Source of the DNA: Prevotella sp.
GTDB taxonomy: Bacteria; Bacteroidota; Bacteroidia; Bacteroidales; Bacteroidaceae
Assembly (NCBI GenBank): GCA_022511055.1
Contig: JAFLSH010000152.1
Span: 1 to 7,432, forward strand
Direction: 5' to 3'
Length of the DNA stretch: 7,432 nucleotides
A program made the translations under genes and the position numbers. The notes beneath the pieces are model-generated. The model did not search any database. It was not told the DNA's origin and saw only the letters and a list, made by a program, of their open reading frames with translations. How positions within the stretch are numbered: position 1 is the first letter of the stretch; each line of letters begins with the position of its first letter. Below, piece by piece: positions 5,349 through 7,432 of the stretch.

Positions 5349-7010
5349 GATTTCTCCGTTGCTGATGAAGATGCGCTCGGCCTGCGGGCTTTTCGGCAGG
5401 CCCGGCATGCGGAGCATGTCGCCGGCAATGGCAACAATCATCTCGCTGCCGCAGTTCAGAATGATGTCCTTGATGCTGATGGTGAAGCCCTCGGGCGAGC
5501 CGTAGTTCGTGGCATCGGCGGAGAACGAGTACTGGGTCTTTGCTATGCAGACAGGGTAGTGGCTGATGGCCGTATCGGCGGCGAAAGTGGTCGCAATGGC
5601 TTCCAGCTGCTGCGTGGCTGCCTTGCTGAACGTCACCTTGGCTGCGCCGTAAATCTGCTTGCACACCTTTTCTATCTTTTCTTTCACGGAGTCCTCATTG
5701 TCATACACGAACTTCAGCGGCTGCGGCTGCGAGCGGTCGATGCTGTCGGCCACTACCTGCGCCAGCTCTGTCGCCCCCTCGCCGCCTTTCAGGAACGACT
5801 CGTTCACGGCAAAGCCAACGCCCGCCTCTTCGCAGTGGCGGCGCACGGTGTCTATTTCTTCCGCGGTGTCCGTGGCGTAGCGGTTGAGCGTTACGACAAC
5901 GGGCTGCCCGAATCCCTGCATGTTCCTGATGTGCCGGTCCAGGTTCTTCAGTCCTTCGGCCAGTCCCTTGGCGTTGGGCTCCTTGATGTCTGCCAGGGCC
6001 ACGCCGCCGTGCATCTTCAGCCCCTGTGTGGTGGCTACAATCACCACCAGCCTCGGTGTCAGCCCTGCCTTGCGGCACTTGATGTCGAAGAACTTCTCGC
6101 CGCCCAGGTCAGCGCCGAATCCGGCCTCTGTCACCACGTAGTCGCTCAGGCTCATGGCCATCTTGGTGGCGAGAACGGTGGAACAGCCGTGGGCTATGTT
6201 GGCAAACGGGCCGCCGTGAACGAAGGCCGGTGTCTGCTCGGTGGTCTGCACCAGGTTTGGGCAGAGCGCATCGCGCAGCAGCACGGTGATGGCTCCCGCC
6301 GCGCCCAGGTCTTTCACGCGGAACGGCCGCCCTTCGCTGGTGATACCCAGGAGTATGTTCTCAATGCGCCGCTGCAGGTCCTGCTCGCTGGTGGCCAGGC
6401 AGAGAATGGCCATGATTTCCGAGGCGGGCGTGATGTCGAAGCCGCTTTCTCTGGCAATGCCATCGCCCTGCAGGCCGATAACGATATGGCGCAGCGAGCG
6501 GTCGTTCACATCGAGTACCCGCTTCCAGTATATCTCGCGCATGGCAAAGCCTTCCTTGCGGTGCTGGTAGAGGTAGTTGTCGAGCAGGGCGGCAATCATG
6601 TTGTGGGCTGAGGTCACGGCATGGAAATCGCCCGTGAAGTGCAGGTTTATCTTCTCCATCGGCAGCACCTGTGCGTAGCCGCCGCCGGCTGCGCCGCCCT
6701 TCATGCCGAAGCAGGGGCCGAGCGATGGCTCGCGCAGCGCCACAACGGCCTTCTTGCCGATTCTGTTCAGTCCTAACGCCAGCCCGATGCTGACCGTGGT
6801 CTTGCCGATGCCGGCCTTTGTCGGGCTGATGGCGGTTACCAGAATCAGCTTGCTCTGCCTGATGCGGTTTTCATCAATCAGGGTCAGGGGCACCTTGGCC
6901 ATGTGCCGCCCGTATGGCTCTATCGTCTCTGGGTTGATTCCTAACTGGGCGGCAATCTCGCTGATTGGCCTTAGCTGGCACTCTCTGGCAATCTGAATGT
7001 CTGTCTTCAT
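5334..7010 (-). CDS. fhs: Formate-tetrahydrofolate ligase
   Basis: Formate-tetrahydrofolate ligase (10-formyl-THF synthetase, EC 6.3.4.3) joins formate to tetrahydrofolate using ATP, supplying 10-formyl-THF in the cytoplasm for purine synthesis and initiator Met-tRNA formylation. The 558-residue product has the normal length of the family. Visible motifs are the P-loop-like SPTKAGIGKTT at residues 62-72, EPSLGP at 94-99, the glycine-rich signature GMKGGAAGGGY at 102-112, NLHFTGDFHAVTSAHN at 122-137, GFDITPASEIMAIL at 190-203, TEAGFGADLGGEKF at 294-307 and VATTQGLKMHGG at 325-336. The ATG at 7010 is chosen because the product then begins MKTDIQIARE like its relatives; a longer frame starting with GTG at 7046 would run into the -7 promoter element. 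Identification is secure. It is transcribed toward the radical SAM gene and away from rpsL, with its own promoter. Confidence 0.97.
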   Translation of the reverse strand: MKTDIQIARECQLRPISEIAAQLGINPETIEPYGRHMAKVPLTLIDENRIRQSKLILVTAISPTKAGIGKTTVSIGLALGLNRIGKKAVVALREPSLGPCFGMKGGAAGGGYAQVLPMEKINLHFTGDFHAVTSAHNMIAALLDNYLYQHRKEGFAMREIYWKRVLDVNDRSLRHIVIGLQGDGIARESGFDITPASEIMAILCLATSEQDLQRRIENILLGITSEGRPFRVKDLGAAGAITVLLRDALCPNLVQTTEQTPAFVHGGPFANIAHGCSTVLATKMAMSLSDYVVTEAGFGADLGGEKFFDIKCRKAGLTPRLVVIVATTQGLKMHGGVALADIKEPNAKGLAEGLKNLDRHIRNMQGFGQPVVVTLNRYATDTAEEIDTVRRHCEEAGVGFAVNESFLKGGEGATELAQVVADSIDRSQPQPLKFVYDNEDSVKEKIEKVCKQIYGAAKVTFSKAATQQLEAIATTFAADTAISHYPVCIAKTQYSFSADATNYGSPEGFTISIKDIILNCGSEMIVAIAGDMLRMPGLPKSPQAERIFISNGEIEGLS

Positions 7011-7045
7011 GAATTTTGTCTTCGGTTTATGGTTGTATCTTGCCA

Positions 7046-7053
7046 CAAAATTA
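7046..7053 (-). promoter_or_regulatory. -7 element of the fhs promoter
   Basis: On the minus strand this reads TAATTTTG, a match to TAnnTTTG. It predicts a leader of roughly 30 nt before the ATG at 7010. No clear TTTG is visible at the expected -33 position, which is A-rich, so the call rests on the -7 box and its placement. Confidence 0.5.
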
Positions 7054-7156
7054 CTATATTATTTTGGTTTTTGGCGCATACAGCGCGTTAAATCTGATTA
7101 AAATCGTTATATTTTGTTAATTATTGAGTGTTCTGCGGCTTTTTCTGTCTTATATA

Positions 7157-7188
7157 TTAGGTGATGTCGGGAATTTGTTGTACCTTTG
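7157..7188 (+). promoter_or_regulatory. Bacteroidota-type promoter for rpsL
   Basis: TACCTTTG at 7181-7188 is an exact TAnnTTTG -7 element. TTAG at 7157-7160, 20 bases upstream, is a weak fit to the -33 TTTG; a TTTG at 7174-7177 is too close to serve. The predicted start near 7195 gives a leader of about 90 nt. Confidence 0.65.
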
Positions 7189-7199
7189 CACCCCGAAAT

Positions 7200-7221
7200 G
7201 CCCGTCTGGAAACGGATGGGC
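7200..7221 (+). promoter_or_regulatory. Hairpin in the rpsL leader
   Basis: GCCCGTC (7200-7206) pairs with GATGGGC (7215-7221) through seven pairs, one a G-U wobble, around the loop TGGAAACG. It lies at the start of the predicted rpsL leader, and an AT-rich stretch free of structure runs from about 7236 to the ATG. The position suits a ribosomal-protein leader element or a 5'-end stabiliser, but it matches no class I can name. Confidence 0.35.
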
Positions 7222-7284
7222 TGCGTAAAGTGCTGAATATAAACAAAATAACATATAAATAAATAATTAAAAAGTAAAAGTATT

Positions 7285-7432
7285 ATGCCTACAATTTCAC
7301 AATTGGTAAGAAAAGGCAGAAAGGTGATCGTTGACAAGTCAAAGTCACCCGCGCTGGACAACTGTCCCCAGCGTCGCGGTGTCTGTGTGCGTGTCTACAC
7401 AACGACCCCGAAGAAGCCTAATTCGGCTATGC
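7285..7432 (+). CDS. rpsL: 30S ribosomal protein S12, 3' end beyond window
   Basis: The first 49 codons of ribosomal protein S12, a component of the decoding centre of the 30S subunit. The sequence begins MPTISQLVRKGRKV and contains CPQRRGVCVRVYTTTPKKP, nearly identical to S12 of other bacteria. Lys43, a site of streptomycin-resistance substitutions in Escherichia coli, has the usual residue. The ATG is preceded by A-rich DNA with no Shine-Dalgarno sequence, as is usual in Bacteroidota. The reading frame is cut by the window end. In this phylum rpsL usually heads a ribosomal-protein cluster with rpsG and fusA, expected downstream but not visible here. Confidence 0.97.
   Translation, partial: MPTISQLVRKGRKVIVDKSKSPALDNCPQRRGVCVRVYTTTPKKPNSAM

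Noticed and set aside
4409..5437. Long minus-strand open frame (342 codons) opposite the radical SAM gene
   Set aside because: It is a shadow of the radical SAM coding sequence, runs through the promoter and shows no family features.
5295..6611. Long plus-strand open frame (438 codons) opposite fhs
   Set aside because: It is antisense to the clearly conserved fhs gene, has no recognisable motif, and arises from GC-rich codon bias in the true frame.
7107..7361. Minus-strand open frame (84 codons) across the rpsL promoter and start
   Set aside because: It overlaps rpsL and its promoter, and the composition is that of AT-rich intergenic DNA.
7411..7416. Streptomycin-resistance change in S12
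   Set aside because: The TTTPKKPNSA segment has the usual lysines at positions 43 and 44. The second resistance region, near residue 88, lies outside the window.

Overview
The window looks like a chromosomal segment from a member of the Bacteroidota, probably the order Bacteroidales. Two promoters match the TAnnTTTG -7 element of that phylum, start codons lack Shine-Dalgarno sequences, and the S12 and formate-tetrahydrofolate ligase proteins read as Bacteroidales versions. I cannot fix the genus. The left half is accessory DNA and the right half is core housekeeping DNA; base composition is visibly richer in G+C from about 4540 to 7010 than in the left-hand genes.

Positions 2-3995 hold three tightly packed plus-strand genes with gaps of 3 and 4 bases. 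They encode a single-chain GmrSD-like DUF262/DUF1524 protein (its start lies before the window), a KAP-family P-loop NTPase, and a 114-residue protein made of three 40-residue Asp-box (BNR-like) repeats. The first two families are associated with defence against phage and foreign DNA. The third gene is an unusual partner, which makes the operon a candidate for an undescribed defence system. More genes may lie upstream of the window.

Positions 3996-4540 hold no convincing gene but are rich in structure. There is a hairpin 13 bases after the last operon gene, a tandem array of five 21-bp imperfect palindromes plus a decayed sixth, and a perfect 28-bp inverted repeat with a 5-base loop. That inverted repeat is nested inside a second pair of inverted arms containing alternating CG tracts. 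A Bacteroidota-type promoter then drives the next gene almost without a leader.

Positions 4541-5317 encode a TYW1-like (COG0731-type) radical SAM protein of unknown substrate. It converges on fhs (5334-7010, minus strand), formate-tetrahydrofolate ligase, which makes 10-formyl-tetrahydrofolate for one-carbon metabolism. An AT-rich spacer (7011-7284) carries back-to-back promoters for fhs and for rpsL (ribosomal protein S12, 7285 to the window end). The rpsL leader is about 90 nt and contains a small hairpin. The defence-type operon therefore sits only about 3.3 kb from rpsL, usually the first gene of a conserved ribosomal-protein cluster.
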